Origin: Staphylococcus taiwanensis
GTDB taxonomy: Bacteria > Bacillota > Bacilli > Staphylococcales > Staphylococcaceae
Length of the DNA stretch: 64,000 nt
Assembly: GCA_020544305.1 (NCBI GenBank)
Contig: CP058667.1
Span: forward strand, 2,439,501-2,503,500
Reading direction: 5' to 3'
The notes under the pieces are model-generated. The model was not told the origin of the DNA. It saw only the letters and a list, made by a program, of their open reading frames with translations, and ran no database searches. The position numbers and the translations under genes were made by a program. Position 1 is the stretch's first letter, and every line of letters begins with the position of its first letter. Positions 40,318-50,740 of this stretch are shown here, piece after piece.

Positions 40318-41139
40318 TTATTCACTCAATTTATTAATAAGACGTTTAAATTCTTCTTCTGATGTGAATTCAAAGGTTATTTTACCTGTACCTTTACTAG
40401 TCGATATTTGAACGTTTGTACCAAAATGTTCTTTTAATCGACGTTCTTGCTTCTGAATAAATTTAGGCTTTATTGGCTGTTTCTTATCATTTTTAGACTG
40501 CCTACCGTCTTGTAACGCGTTAACCACGTTTTCAAGATATCTAACACTCCAGTTTTCACGTACAGCTTGCTTACTGATTGCTTTCATCTTTTTATCATCT
40601 TTTATTCCTAACAATGTACGTCCATGAGCACCAGATAATTTGCCATCTTGTACTAATTTTGCAACTTCTTTAGGTAAATTGAGCAATCTTAACATATTAG
40701 CAATATAAGGACGCGACTTCCCTAATCTTTCCGCCACTTTTTGCTGCGTAATTCCTAAATCATTCATTAACCGTCTATAACTATCTGCTTCTTCAATTGC
40801 ATTAAGATCTTCACGTTGCAAGTTTTCAATAATTGCTAATTCCATCATGTCTGAATCTGTCAATTCTTTAATAATTGCCGGAACTTCTGTTAAACCTGCT
40901 AATTGAGACGCTCTATAACGTCTCTCTCCAACTACAATATAGTATCCTTGAACCGTATTGCGTAAGACAATAGGCTGCAAAATCCCGTGAACTTTAATTG
41001 AATCTGCTAAATCATTTAATCTATGATCATCGAATGTTTTACGTGGTTGGTATGGATTGGGCTTGATTTCTGATATAGCTATTTTTTGCACTTGCTCATG
41101 TTGTTCTATTACCAATCGTTCATCTTGTTCATAATTCAC
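40318..41139 (-). CDS. parB: ParB/Spo0J chromosome-partitioning protein
   Basis: CTP-dependent DNA clamp of 273 aa. N-terminal CTP-binding region: IKPNPYQPRKTF, then GILQPIVLR, then YYIVVGERRYRASQLAGL (the GERRxRA motif). Central HTH for parS binding: GITQQKVAERLGKSRPYIANMLRLLNLP. C-terminal dimer domain. No ParA/Soj gene lies beside it, which is usual in staphylococci. Noc also has this layout, but the position next to mscS-ychF and metI matches Spo0J. No parS site was found in the window. Confidence 0.88.
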   Translation of the reverse strand: MNYEQDERLVIEQHEQVQKIAISEIKPNPYQPRKTFDDHRLNDLADSIKVHGILQPIVLRNTVQGYYIVVGERRYRASQLAGLTEVPAIIKELTDSDMMELAIIENLQREDLNAIEEADSYRRLMNDLGITQQKVAERLGKSRPYIANMLRLLNLPKEVAKLVQDGKLSGAHGRTLLGIKDDKKMKAISKQAVRENWSVRYLENVVNALQDGRQSKNDKKQPIKPKFIQKQERRLKEHFGTNVQISTSKGTGKITFEFTSEEEFKRLINKLSE

Positions 41140-41371
41140 TTTCTGTCACTCCTTTCCTTCATAAAATGCATTTATCACACACTTTTTTATTCTAGTATAA
41201 AATACACTATTAATTGATATACACCTATTTATTTTAAAAAAGATAGATGTATTTCCACAAGTAGTTAAACAATCAACACAATAAATTTTTTATTGCTTAG
41301 AGAATACAATAATATCAATACGTGAACCGCTTTCTGAATTAACTTTATAATCATAATTTTCAGAAAAGTTA

Positions 41372-41400
41372 TTGACAAAAGTATTTGCTATCTGTAAGCT
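41372..41400 (+). promoter_or_regulatory. Promoter of the met operon leader
   Basis: TTGACA (41372-41377), 17-bp spacer, TAAGCT (41395-41400). A perfect -35 and a weaker -10, placed so that transcription starts at the 5' end of the T-box leader. Confidence 0.65.
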
Positions 41401-41404
41401 ATGA

Positions 41405-41877
41405 ATTAACTTAAAAAAACACAAATTACACACTGAAATAAGGAAAGTAGAACTTACACTGCTAATACAGAGAGTCTCCTTAGCTGAGAAGAGACATTGA
41501 AAGAAAGTTTGAAAATGGCCTTTGAGTGTTGATGCCAATATGAGGTGTCAACGGGTTCGCCCGTTATAGCGATACAGTATTAACATTTATTGTTTAATGG
41601 CGTACTGGAATTAACTACGTCACGCATTTATCGTTAATACTCATTTACTTTACAATAAGTTAAATGAGTTTTTTATTGCACATAGGATATAAAAATAATC
41701 CTTATGTTCACTAACGATATAAGCGTGTACCCTATTCAGTTACGCTATCTAACAAACTTGGCGTACTGTTTGAGGTTACTTTAGCAATAAAGTAATAAAT
41801 AAAGGTGGTACCGCGAAACAAGCTTTCGTCCTTTACATCCGATACATATCGGGTTTAAAGGACGGAAGCTTTTTTTA
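41405..41877 (+). ncRNA. Methionine T-box leader with terminator
   Basis: Leader RNA of about 440-470 nt ahead of metI. The T-box sequence AAAGGTGGTACCGCG is at 41801-41815. It is followed by a terminator hairpin (about 41820-41870, AAGCTTTCGTCCTTTA pairing with AAAGGACGGAAGCTT) and seven T. Uncharged tRNA-Met should favour the antiterminator. A long Met T-box leader in this place was described for the S. aureus metICFE operon. ORFs inside it are spurious. Confidence 0.92.
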
Positions 41878-41910
41878 GTGATAATAAATGAAATGATAGG
41901 AGGATTTGAC

Positions 41911-43014
41911 ATGAAAGATACGCAATTAGCACAGATTTCATTAACGCAAGATGCAACTGGCGCCATAGCCAATCCCATCTATTTATCTACTGCATATCAA
42001 CATCCTCACCTAGGTCAGTCAACAGGATATGATTACACAAGAACCAAGAATCCAACACGTTCAGCATTTGAAGCATCCTTTGCCAAATTAGAAGGCGGTT
42101 GTGCTTCATTTGCTACATCAAGTGGCATGGCAGCCATTCAACTCATTTGTAATTTATTTAAGCCAGGTGATGAGATACTAGTCGCTTTTGATTTATATGG
42201 CGGCACGTTTAGATTATTTGATTTTTATGAAAAGCAATATGGCATTCAATTCAAATACGTTGATTTTCTAAATTATGAAGAGGTTATAAACAACATCACA
42301 TCAAATACGAAAGCCCTTTTCATAGAACCCATTTCTAATCCACAAATGATTGAAATCGATGTTGAGCCTTATTACGTATTAAGTAAAAAACATCATTTAT
42401 TAACGATTATAGATAATACCTTCTTAACACCGTATTTATCGACACCACTTGAAGAAGGTGCAGATATCGTACTTCATTCAGCAACGAAATATATTGGTGG
42501 TCATAACGACGTACTCGCCGGTGTCGTAACAGTTAAAGACGAAAGTTTAGCTGAACAGCTCGGTCAATTCCACAATATGATTGGTGCAACTTTATCACCA
42601 TTAGATAGTTACTTACTACAACGTGGTCTTAAGACATTACATTTACGTATTGAACGATCAGAATCAAATGCCAAGCAATTAGCTGAGCGTTGTAAATCAT
42701 CAGATGCTATTGACGAAGTACTATACAGCGGAAAGACTGGCATGTTGAGTTTACGTCTGAATAAAGCTTTTAGCGTCGCTAAACTTTTGGAAAATTTAGA
42801 AATTTGTATCTTTGCCGAGAGTCTTGGTGGTACCGAAACGTTTATTACTTTCCCATACACTCAAACACATGTAGACATGCTAGACGACGAGAAAGATAAA
42901 AGAGGTATCGATGAACATTTAATTCGATTATCTGTAGGAATTGAAGATTATCACGATATTGAAGCTGACATTATCCAAGCACTAGAGCATTCTAAAGTAG
43001 GAGTGATTTCATGA
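41911..43014 (+). CDS. metI: Cystathionine gamma-synthase/O-acetylhomoserine thiolyase MetI
   Basis: PLP enzyme of 367 aa that joins activated homoserine with cysteine (or sulfide) for methionine synthesis. Motifs: TGYDYTRTKNPTR, ATSSGMAAIQL, and HSATKYIGGHNDV with the PLP lysine. The ORF opens at 41878, but the ATG at 41911 behind TAGGAGG gives the family length. It overlaps metC by 4 bp. First gene of the T-box-controlled operon. Confidence 0.92.
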   Translation: MKDTQLAQISLTQDATGAIANPIYLSTAYQHPHLGQSTGYDYTRTKNPTRSAFEASFAKLEGGCASFATSSGMAAIQLICNLFKPGDEILVAFDLYGGTFRLFDFYEKQYGIQFKYVDFLNYEEVINNITSNTKALFIEPISNPQMIEIDVEPYYVLSKKHHLLTIIDNTFLTPYLSTPLEEGADIVLHSATKYIGGHNDVLAGVVTVKDESLAEQLGQFHNMIGATLSPLDSYLLQRGLKTLHLRIERSESNAKQLAERCKSSDAIDEVLYSGKTGMLSLRLNKAFSVAKLLENLEICIFAESLGGTETFITFPYTQTHVDMLDDEKDKRGIDEHLIRLSVGIEDYHDIEADIIQALEHSKVGVIS

Positions 43015-44186
43015 GTTTATCTAAAGAAACAGAGGTTATTTTCGATGAACATAGAGGCGTTGATTACGATTCAGCTAACCCACCACTTTACGATTCTTCA
43101 ACGTTTCACCAAAAAGTACTGGGTGGCAATGCGAAATTCGATTATGCCAGAAGTGGTAATCCCAATCGTCAACTCCTTGAAGAGAAATTAGCGAAACTTG
43201 AAGGCGGGCAATATGCATTTGCCTATGCCTCCGGAATCGCAGCTATTTCAGCTGTATTACTGACATTAAAATCAGACGACCACGTCATTCTCCCCGATGA
43301 TGTCTACGGTGGCACGTTTAGATTAACGGAACAGATACTGAATCGTTTTAATATCAAATTTACAACAGTGAATGCAACTCATCCAGAAGAGATTGAAAAG
43401 GCCATACAGCCGAATACGAAATTAATTTACGTCGAAACACCATCTAATCCATGTTTCAAAATTACAGACATTCGTGCAGTAGCTAACATCGCTAAACGAC
43501 ATCACCTACTACTCGCAGTGGATAACACGTTTATGACACCATTAGGACAATCTCCCCTTGCCCTAGGTGCAGATATTGTTGTTCACTCAGCAACTAAATT
43601 TTTAGGTGGGCATAGTGATCTTATCGCTGGTGCTGCTATTACAAATCGCAAAGATGTCGCTGACGCCTTATACCTATTGCAAAACGGTACAGGTACAGCA
43701 CTATCAGCACATGATAGTTGGACGTTAGCGAAACATTTAAAAACCTTACCAGTCAGATTTAAGCAATCAACATCAAATGCTGAGAAACTTGTTAACTTTT
43801 TAAGCAATAGAGAGGAAATTGCCGAAGTATATTATCCGGGAAACAGTCCGTTACATCGATCACAAGCAAGTAGTGGTGGTGCAGTGATTGGATTCCGTTT
43901 GAAAGATGAATCGAAAGCGCAAGACTTTGTGGATGCTTTAACATTACCCCTTGTTTCAGTAAGTCTTGGTGGCGTAGAAACCATTCTATCCCATCCAGCC
44001 ACGATGTCACACGCAGCGGTTCCAGAAGATGTTCGTAACGAACGTGGCATTACATTCGGCTTATTCCGATTAAGCGTAGGTCTTGAACAACCTGAAGAGT
44101 TGATTGCAGATATCAACTACGCATTAAAGGAGGCCTTCAATGAGTCGTTTATTAAACCAATTACAGAACAACGTTTTAGTAGCTGA
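43011..44186 (+). CDS. metC: Cystathionine beta-lyase MetC
   Basis: PLP enzyme of 391 aa that cleaves cystathionine to homocysteine, pyruvate and ammonia. Motifs: FDYARSGNPNRQLLE, AYASGIAAISA, and HSATKFLGGHSDL (PLP lysine). Start ATGA overlaps the metI stop. It shares the fold with MetI and MccB in this window, and the assignment to beta-lyase rests on operon position and the metICFE pattern. The end overlaps metF by 47 bp. Confidence 0.9.
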   Translation: MSLSKETEVIFDEHRGVDYDSANPPLYDSSTFHQKVLGGNAKFDYARSGNPNRQLLEEKLAKLEGGQYAFAYASGIAAISAVLLTLKSDDHVILPDDVYGGTFRLTEQILNRFNIKFTTVNATHPEEIEKAIQPNTKLIYVETPSNPCFKITDIRAVANIAKRHHLLLAVDNTFMTPLGQSPLALGADIVVHSATKFLGGHSDLIAGAAITNRKDVADALYLLQNGTGTALSAHDSWTLAKHLKTLPVRFKQSTSNAEKLVNFLSNREEIAEVYYPGNSPLHRSQASSGGAVIGFRLKDESKAQDFVDALTLPLVSVSLGGVETILSHPATMSHAAVPEDVRNERGITFGLFRLSVGLEQPEELIADINYALKEAFNESFIKPITEQRFSS

Positions 44187-45978
44187 CGGTGCAATGGGAA
44201 CAATCCTCTACTCAGAGGGACTCGACACATACCCTGAAGCTTATAACCTCAGTCACCCCGATAAAATAGAACGTATTCATCGTTCATATATCGAAGCTGG
44301 TGCCGATATTATTCAAACCAATACGTACGGTGCTAATTTCGAAAAGCTAAAACGCTTTGGCTTAGAGCATAAAGTAAAAGATATCCATAAAGCAGCAGTA
44401 CAAATCGCAAAAAAAGCAGCCAATCCTAATACTTTCATATTAGGCACAGTCGGTGGTTTCAGGAGTTTACAACAAGATGAATTACCTTTATCAACCATCC
44501 AATATCACGCCGAGAACCAAATCGACACATTAGTGGAAGAAGGCGTTGACGGTTTACTATTCGAAACCTATTACGATTTAGAGGAACTAACCAATATTGT
44601 GACCATCACACGTCGCAAATACGATATTCCAATTATCGCTCAGTTAACCGCTTCAAATACTAATTATCTTGTCGATGGTACCGAAATTAATACTGCTTTA
44701 AAACAATTAGTGACATGTGGCGCTAACGTCGTTGGTTTAAATTGCCATCATGGACCACACCATATGCAACGTTCATTCTCTCATATCGAATTACCAGAAC
44801 ATGCATACCTGTCCTGTTACCCAAATGCTAGTCTACTTGATATTGAAAATAGTGAGATTAGATACAGTGATAATGCCCAATATTTTGGAGAGGTAGCACA
44901 GGACCTCATTAATGAAGGCGTGAGACTTATTGGCGGATGTTGTGGTACAACGCCAGAACACATCTCTTACATTAAGTCGTCAGTACAAGACTTGAAACCT
45001 ATTAAAGATAAGAAAGTTGTTCCAATTAGTCGGAAGACGAATCACACAGTCACACATACGTATAAACACAATTTAACAACGAAAGTAAAAAATGGTCCGG
45101 CCGTCATCGTAGAACTCGATACACCGAAACATTTAGATACGGATTTATTCTTTGAAAATATTGGAAAATTAGACGAAGCCAACATCGACGTGGTTACACT
45201 CGCTGACAATTCACTTGCCACTGTGCGCGTAAGTAATATTGCAGCTGCAAGTCTGATTCGACAACGCTATGATATCGAACCACTTGTTCATATCACATGT
45301 CGAGATCGTAATCTCATCGGCCTACAGTCACATTTACTCGGATTATCACTTATAGGCGTTAATGAAATACTGGCAATTACTGGCGACCCTTCAAAAGTAG
45401 GCCATCTGCCCGGAGCATCTAATGTCTATGATGTGAATTCTAAAGGTTTAACTGAGCTGGCATTACGTTTTAATCAAGGTATTAATACTGACGGTGATGC
45501 GCTGAAGAAACATACAAACTTCAACATCGCTGGTGCGTTTGACCCTAACGTTCGAAAACTCGACGGTGCGGTAAAACGACTCGAGAAAAAAATAGCCGCT
45601 GGCATGAGTTACTTTATAACACAACCTGTTTATAGTAAGGAGAAAATTATAGAAGTTTATGAAGCAACTAAACATCTTAATACACCGCTATTTATAGGCA
45701 TCATGCCAATCGTGAGCTACAACAACGCACTTTTCCTACATAACGAAGTGCCTGGTATAAAAATGTCTGAAGACATATTAAGCCAATTTAAAGCAGTAAA
45801 AGATGATAAAGAGAAAACAAAAGCATTAAGTTTGAAACTTTCGAAAGAATTGATTGATACGGTACATGAATATTTCAACGGATTATACATTATCACCCCC
45901 TTCCAACGTATCGATTATTCCTTAGAACTTGCAGCGTATTCTAAAACAATTACCCAAAACAAGGAGGCAATATCATGA
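44140..45978 (+). CDS. metF: Bifunctional homocysteine S-methyltransferase/methylenetetrahydrofolate reductase
   Basis: Fusion protein of 612 aa. The N-terminal half is a homocysteine methyltransferase domain ([10 protein letters not shown] at the start, NCHHGP, and zinc ligands [10 protein letters not shown] near 265-275). The C-terminal half is a MetF FAD reductase domain ([31 protein letters not shown]). It supplies methyl-THF for MetE. It starts at ATG 44140 behind AAAGGAGG inside metC, and the stop overlaps the metE start by 4 bp (ATGA-type coupling). Confidence 0.92.
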   Translation: MSRLLNQLQNNVLVADGAMGTILYSEGLDTYPEAYNLSHPDKIERIHRSYIEAGADIIQTNTYGANFEKLKRFGLEHKVKDIHKAAVQIAKKAANPNTFILGTVGGFRSLQQDELPLSTIQYHAENQIDTLVEEGVDGLLFETYYDLEELTNIVTITRRKYDIPIIAQLTASNTNYLVDGTEINTALKQLVTCGANVVGLNCHHGPHHMQRSFSHIELPEHAYLSCYPNASLLDIENSEIRYSDNAQYFGEVAQDLINEGVRLIGGCCGTTPEHISYIKSSVQDLKPIKDKKVVPISRKTNHTVTHTYKHNLTTKVKNGPAVIVELDTPKHLDTDLFFENIGKLDEANIDVVTLADNSLATVRVSNIAAASLIRQRYDIEPLVHITCRDRNLIGLQSHLLGLSLIGVNEILAITGDPSKVGHLPGASNVYDVNSKGLTELALRFNQGINTDGDALKKHTNFNIAGAFDPNVRKLDGAVKRLEKKIAAGMSYFITQPVYSKEKIIEVYEATKHLNTPLFIGIMPIVSYNNALFLHNEVPGIKMSEDILSQFKAVKDDKEKTKALSLKLSKELIDTVHEYFNGLYIITPFQRIDYSLELAAYSKTITQNKEAIS

Positions 45979-48224
45979 CAACAATTAAAACTTCAAATTT
46001 AGGATTCCCAAGATTAGGTAGAAAAAGAGAATGGAAAAAGGCAATTGAAAGCTATTGGGCTAAAAAAATTGATAAAGCAGAATTAGATGAAAAGTTAAGC
46101 AACTTACACAGAGAAAATTTATTACTCCAAAAACATTATCATTTAGATAGCGTTCCTGTAGGTGATTTCTCATTATATGACCACATTCTTGATACATCAT
46201 TGTTATTCAACATCATCCCTGAACGTTTCCAAGGTCGCGAAGTCGATGATGACTTATTATTCGATATCGCTCGTGGTAATAAAGAACACGTGGCAAGTGC
46301 CTTAATCAAATGGTTCAATACCAATTATCACTATATCGTTCCAGAATGGGACCATGCTGAACCAAAAGTAAATCGCAATGTTTTATTAGAACGTTTTAAT
46401 TATGCGAAATCATTAAATGTTAACGCACATCCTGTGATTGTTGGACCAATTACGTTTGTGAAATTATCTAAAGGTGGCCATCAATCATTTGAAGAGAAAG
46501 TGCAAACTTTACTCCCTTTATATAAAGACGTACTTCAATCATTAGTCGATGCTGGTGCAGATTATATTCAAGTCGACGAGCCAGTATTAGTGACTGATGA
46601 AAGTGAAACGTATGAAGATATCACAAAAGAAGCTTATGATTACTTAGCTGAAGCTGGTTTAGCCGATCAATTAGTCATCCAAACGTACTTCGAACGTGCG
46701 CATGTTAAATTCTTAAGTTCATTACCCATTGGTGGCTTAGGTTTAGACTTCGTACATGATAATGGCTATAACTTAAAACAAATTGAAGCCGGTGACTTCG
46801 ATTCATCTAAAACACTATACGCTGGTATTATTGATGGCCGTAACGTTTGGGCAGCTGATATTGAAGCTAAGAAACAACTGATTGAAACATTACAAGGGTA
46901 TGCGAAACATATCGTTATCCAACCATCATCTTCGTTACTACACGTTCCAGTATCATTAGATGATGAAACATTAGATGAATCTATTGAAGAAGGCTTAAGT
47001 TTCGCTACTGAAAAGTTAGACGAATTAGATGCTCTTCGCCGTCTATTCAATGATAACGATAGTAAAAAATATGACGACTTAAAAGCACGCTATGAACGTT
47101 TCCAAAGCCAGTCATTCAAAAACTTAGCATATGATTTCGACAGTGTACCAACAAGTCGTAAATCACCTTTCCCAGAACGTAAAAAAGTTCAAGATGCACG
47201 TTTAAACTTACCAGACTTACCAACAACAACAATCGGTTCTTTCCCTCAAACACAAGAAGTACGTAAATATCGTGCCGATTGGAAAAATAATCGCATCTCT
47301 GACGAAGCGTATAATAACTTCTTAGAAAGCGAAATTGCACGTTGGATCAAAATTCAAGAAGACATCGGTCTAGATGTATTAGTACATGGCGAATTCGAAC
47401 GTAATGACATGGTTGAATTCTTCGGTGAAAAACTACAAGGTTTCTTAGTCACTAAGTTCGGCTGGGTACAATCATATGGTTCACGTGCCGTTAAACCACC
47501 AGTGATTTACGGAGATGTTAAATGGACTGAGCCATTAACAGTTAAAGAAACTGTTTATGCGCAAAGCTTAACTGACAAACCAGTGAAAGGTATGCTAACA
47601 GGCCCAGTAACCATCTTAAACTGGTCATTCGAACGTGTAGACGTACCGCGTAAAGTCGTTCAAGATCAAATCGCTTTAGCCATTGATGAAGAAGTATTAG
47701 CATTGGAAGAAGCGGGTATTAAAGTAATCCAAGTAGATGAACCCGCACTACGTGAAGGTTTACCATTACGTTCTGAATATCATGAACAATATCTTGCTGA
47801 CGCTGTAAATTCATTCAAACTTGCAACATCATCAGTCCAAGATGAAACACAAATTCATACGCATATGTGCTATTCTCAATTTGGTCAAATCATCCATGCT
47901 ATCCATGAATTAGATGCTGATGTTATCTCTATTGAAACATCACGTAGCCACGGTGATTTAATCAAAGACTTCGAAGATATTAATTACGATTTAGGTATTG
48001 GATTAGGCGTTTATGATATTCACAGTCCGCGTATCCCTACCGAAGATGAAATTGCTACAGCAATTGATCGTTCTTTACAACAAATTGACCGTTCTTTATT
48101 CTGGGTTAACCCTGACTGCGGCTTGAAAACACGTAAAGAAGATGAAGTCAAAGACGCTTTAACCGTACTTGTAAATACCGTTCGTAAAAAACGTGAATCA
48201 AATAACCAAAACAAACCCGCGTAG
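45975..48224 (+). CDS. metE: Cobalamin-independent methionine synthase MetE
   Basis: Zinc enzyme of 749 aa that transfers the methyl group of methyl-THF polyglutamate to homocysteine. Two barrels: N-terminal half with [18 protein letters not shown]-terminal half with [10 protein letters not shown], the zinc ligands in HTHMCYS and NPDCGLKTR, and DEPALREG. Complete and of family length. It is the last operon gene seen here. The next region holds structured repeats instead of the mdh gene that ends the S. aureus operon. Confidence 0.95.
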   Translation: MTTIKTSNLGFPRLGRKREWKKAIESYWAKKIDKAELDEKLSNLHRENLLLQKHYHLDSVPVGDFSLYDHILDTSLLFNIIPERFQGREVDDDLLFDIARGNKEHVASALIKWFNTNYHYIVPEWDHAEPKVNRNVLLERFNYAKSLNVNAHPVIVGPITFVKLSKGGHQSFEEKVQTLLPLYKDVLQSLVDAGADYIQVDEPVLVTDESETYEDITKEAYDYLAEAGLADQLVIQTYFERAHVKFLSSLPIGGLGLDFVHDNGYNLKQIEAGDFDSSKTLYAGIIDGRNVWAADIEAKKQLIETLQGYAKHIVIQPSSSLLHVPVSLDDETLDESIEEGLSFATEKLDELDALRRLFNDNDSKKYDDLKARYERFQSQSFKNLAYDFDSVPTSRKSPFPERKKVQDARLNLPDLPTTTIGSFPQTQEVRKYRADWKNNRISDEAYNNFLESEIARWIKIQEDIGLDVLVHGEFERNDMVEFFGEKLQGFLVTKFGWVQSYGSRAVKPPVIYGDVKWTEPLTVKETVYAQSLTDKPVKGMLTGPVTILNWSFERVDVPRKVVQDQIALAIDEEVLALEEAGIKVIQVDEPALREGLPLRSEYHEQYLADAVNSFKLATSSVQDETQIHTHMCYSQFGQIIHAIHELDADVISIETSRSHGDLIKDFEDINYDLGIGLGVYDIHSPRIPTEDEIATAIDRSLQQIDRSLFWVNPDCGLKTRKEDEVKDALTVLVNTVRKKRESNNQNKPA

Positions 48225-48267
48225 GGGAGCTGTACAGAAATCACTTGTGATTTCGTCGTACAGCCCC
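48224..48267 (+). repeat. Hairpin at the end of metE without a T-run
   Basis: GGGGAGCTGTAC / GTACAGCCCC encloses a second perfect stem GAAATCAC-TT-GTGATTTC. It begins on the last base of the metE stop codon. There is no T-tract, so it is not a standard terminator. It may protect the 3' end of the met mRNA. Confidence 0.6.
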
Positions 48268-48555
48268 GGCACAGCTGACTAGAACTGAAGCGAGCTTTTC
48301 TAAAGCGATGGGTCAGTTCAGTCAGCCACTGCCAATTTTTATTGAACCATTAAGACTTGGAATGTTTAGTCGAGAACGGCACAGCTGACTAGAACTGAAT
48401 CGAGCTTTTCCTAAAGCGACGAGTCCGTTCAGTCAGCCACTGCCGAATTTTATTGAACTATTAAGACTTTGAATGTTTAGTCGGTTACGGCACAGCTGAC
48501 TAGAACTGAATCGAGCTTTTCCTAAAGCGATGAGTCCGTTCAGTCAGCCACTGCC
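48268..48555 (+). repeat. Three copies of a 110-bp palindromic repeat
   Basis: Three hairpin units at 48268-48333, 48378-48444 and 48489-48555 (66-67 bp each, about 90 percent identical) begin GGCACAGCTGACTAGAACTG and end TTCAGTCAGCCACTGCC, so each folds back on itself. The 43-45 bp spacers (ATTGAA(C), TAAGACTT, GAATGTTTAGTCG) are also conserved between units, giving a 110-111 bp period. The units are richer in GC than their surroundings. No open frame or known element is seen. Confidence 0.85.
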
Positions 48556-48599
48556 AAAAATGAACATATAAATAACAATGACTATTGGAGGTGTTGTAC

Positions 48600-49343
48600 A
48601 TGCCAAACTATCCATTATGGGTTCAATTAAACCAGTTAAAAGAAGCTAAATGGGTCGATTTAACACATACCTTTGACCCGGAAATACCTCGCTTTAGTGA
48701 ATTTGAAAAAGGAGAAGTTTCGACACTCTTTACCGTTAAAGAACATGGGTTTTACGTGCAACGTTGGAATATTGTCACACAATATGGCACACACATTGAT
48801 GCCCCTATTCACTTTGTTGAGAATAAACGTTACTTAGAAGATTTAGATTTAAAAGAATTAGTATTGCCCCTTATTGTCTTAGACTTTTCAAAAGAAGCTG
48901 CAGAAAATGCTGACTTCATCGTCACACGTGACCATTTAGAGGCATGGGAAACGAAACATGGGCGTATTGAGGAAGGCACGTTTGCAGCATTACGTACAGA
49001 TTGGTCAAAACGTTGGCCAGATATCGAACAATTTGAAAATAAAGATGCTGAAGGTAATCAACATTTACCAGGTTGGGGTTTAGATGCCTTGAAGTTCTTA
49101 ATCGAAGAACGTGGTGTGAAATCAATCGGACATGAAACATTCGACACAGATGCGTCAGTGGATACAGCAAGAAATGGAGATATTGTTGGAGAACGTTATA
49201 TTCTTGGACAAGACACATTCCAACTTGAATTGTTAACGAATTTAGACCAATTACCAACACGTGGTGCGGTCATTTACGCAATTAGTCCGAAACCCAAAGA
49301 TGCACCTGGTTTCCCAGTACGTGCATTTGCGATTAAACCTTAA
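48600..49343 (+). CDS. Cyclase family protein (kynurenine formamidase-like)
   Basis: Metal-dependent hydrolase of 247 aa of the cyclase family (PF04199). The signature QYGTHIDAPIHF (about 61-72) supplies metal-binding His/Asp residues, and GHETFDTDAS lies in the C-terminal half. The start ATG at 48600 lies behind TTGGAGG; a longer TTG start (48585) is less likely. The family includes kynurenine formamidase and other amidases; no tryptophan catabolism genes are nearby, so the substrate stays open. Its promoter must lie near or within the repeat region. Confidence 0.8.
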   Translation: MPNYPLWVQLNQLKEAKWVDLTHTFDPEIPRFSEFEKGEVSTLFTVKEHGFYVQRWNIVTQYGTHIDAPIHFVENKRYLEDLDLKELVLPLIVLDFSKEAAENADFIVTRDHLEAWETKHGRIEEGTFAALRTDWSKRWPDIEQFENKDAEGNQHLPGWGLDALKFLIEERGVKSIGHETFDTDASVDTARNGDIVGERYILGQDTFQLELLTNLDQLPTRGAVIYAISPKPKDAPGFPVRAFAIKP

Positions 49344-49462
49344 TCAATGACACTTTTTAGGCTTGATATTGAGCAATCAAAGCCAAAACTTTCCTAATAT
49401 TATAAAAATCCTGTCACATCAACCATCACGCGTAAGTACCAGTATGTGGCAGGATTATTTTA

Positions 49463-50233
49463 TTAATACGTTTTTATGATATTGATAATGTCTTCGTGAA
49501 TATCTGGATGCGCAATAATTGCACCCTTAACGTGATTTAAATCGATAGCGTTCCCTTGAATATCAGTGACAATTAAACCTAACTCTTTCGCATATAATAA
49601 TTGCGCACTCATGTCCCAAAGATTTGCGCCCATATCGATACTTGCTCCGAAATCCCCTGTAATCGTACGCAATGCACCAATGCCACCAGCACCAATAAAT
49701 CGAAAGCCGTGTGATTTTGAAATCAATGCCTTTAATAACTCGGAACGTACACGTTTCGGATCAATAGATACCAACGCATCTTTAAGGTGATGATACGTTT
49801 CTACATGTAGTGGCACGCCATTAATCGTCACACCTTGACCTTGAACCGCTTTATATAACTTCTGTTGATAAAATTCATATGTATAAGCTAATAAAGGCTC
49901 ACCGTCATAAAATAAACTTACTATTAAACAATAATCTTTATGTTGTTTCACAAGATTCGTTGTACCATCAATTGGATCTATCGCCCAAGCATAGCCACGG
50001 TACATATCAACCTCATGATTACTTTTTTCTTCACCCATAATCTGATGTTCTGGATAATTTTCTTCGATAAACTTAGTGAAATCAGCTTGAACTTCTTTAT
50101 CGATATTCGTCACTAAATCTAAATCATGTTTTTTTGTTTCAACCGCCACATCATTCAACATCATATCAACCTTACGTGCAATATGTGCTATCCATGCTTC
50201 AATACGACAATCAATCTCTTGAATTGCATACAT
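49463..50233 (-). CDS. Inositol monophosphatase family protein
   Basis: Mg-dependent phosphatase of about 256 aa. Metal site: GEEKS (about 69-73), DPIDGTTN (about 87-94) and the C-terminal NLWDMSAQLLYAKELG. Relatives act on inositol phosphate, fructose-1,6-bisphosphate or PAP. The frame can start at a GTG (50248), but the ATG at 50233 is better spaced from GAAGTGAG and is used. Encoded alone, divergent from the hdc locus. Confidence 0.85.
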   Translation of the reverse strand: MYAIQEIDCRIEAWIAHIARKVDMMLNDVAVETKKHDLDLVTNIDKEVQADFTKFIEENYPEHQIMGEEKSNHEVDMYRGYAWAIDPIDGTTNLVKQHKDYCLIVSLFYDGEPLLAYTYEFYQQKLYKAVQGQGVTINGVPLHVETYHHLKDALVSIDPKRVRSELLKALISKSHGFRFIGAGGIGALRTITGDFGASIDMGANLWDMSAQLLYAKELGLIVTDIQGNAIDLNHVKGAIIAHPDIHEDIINIIKTY

Positions 50234-50248
50234 TTTTTTATCACTCAC

Positions 50249-50640
50249 TTCTTAAAATATTCATCCCTTTAAATAATAAGTTTATTTTATTATTAAATTC
50301 TATATTCCACTCGACGTATAAGTTAATTCAACTACTACATCTCTTTTATAAACCATATATATGCACTTTCATTAAATATATTACAATACTTATCTTAACG
50401 ATATCTTAAAATACTCATGAAATAAGAAATTTTTTTATGCATTTTAATTAATCCATTGGTTCAAAGGTATTTCAATTTATAAGTGATATCCCATTATAAG
50501 TATTACTATTATGATTAAAATAATCATGATTATTTTAAAAGTTATAAAAATACGAATAAAAATATTTTAAAAAAAATAAAATAAAAAATGACAAAATTCC
50601 AATAATAAAGTGACGATATTATTAAATTATTGTTTTTATA
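50249..50640. other. AT-rich region between the phosphatase and hdcA
   Basis: About 400 bp without a gene. It contains poly-A/T stretches and a perfect 24-bp palindrome (listed separately). An ORF on the plus strand (50134-50409) overlaps the phosphatase start and has no support. Confidence 0.5.
50515..50538. promoter_or_regulatory. Perfect 24-bp palindrome upstream of hdcA
   Basis: TTAAAATAATCATGATTATTTTAA is identical to its reverse complement. It lies about 115 bp before the hdcA promoter and 200 bp before the start codon. It could be an operator for a dimeric regulator, or a terminator-like hairpin for the divergent side. Confidence 0.45.
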
Positions 50641-50651
50641 TATATTTGCAA

Positions 50652-50679
50652 TTGAACTATATAAACAAAGTGTTATTCT
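50652..50679 (+). promoter_or_regulatory. Predicted hdcA promoter
   Basis: TTGAAC (50652-50657), 16-bp spacer, TATTCT (50674-50679) with an extended TGT just before the -10. The hdcA start is 62 bp downstream. Confidence 0.5.
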
Positions 50680-50740
50680 TTAAGTGTAAATTAACAACTA
50701 GCCAATAACGATATCAATTTTAAAAAAAGAAGGGTTTAAA

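Noticed and set aside
41290..41538. Minus-strand open frame of 82 codons in the metI leader
   Set aside because: It lies over the Met T-box leader and its promoter, which fully explain the conservation. Antisense coding is not supported.
48224..48267. Standard intrinsic terminator of the met operon
   Set aside because: The stem is good, but no T-run follows, so it was listed as a structured repeat instead.
48224..48555. CRISPR array
   Set aside because: Only three units, each itself a hairpin of 66 bp with spacers that are similar to each other, and no cas gene. This is not CRISPR.
50134..50409. Plus-strand open frame of 91 codons upstream of hdcA
   Set aside because: It overlaps the inositol phosphatase start on the other strand and has low-complexity Leu/Ile/His/Tyr composition with no start signal.
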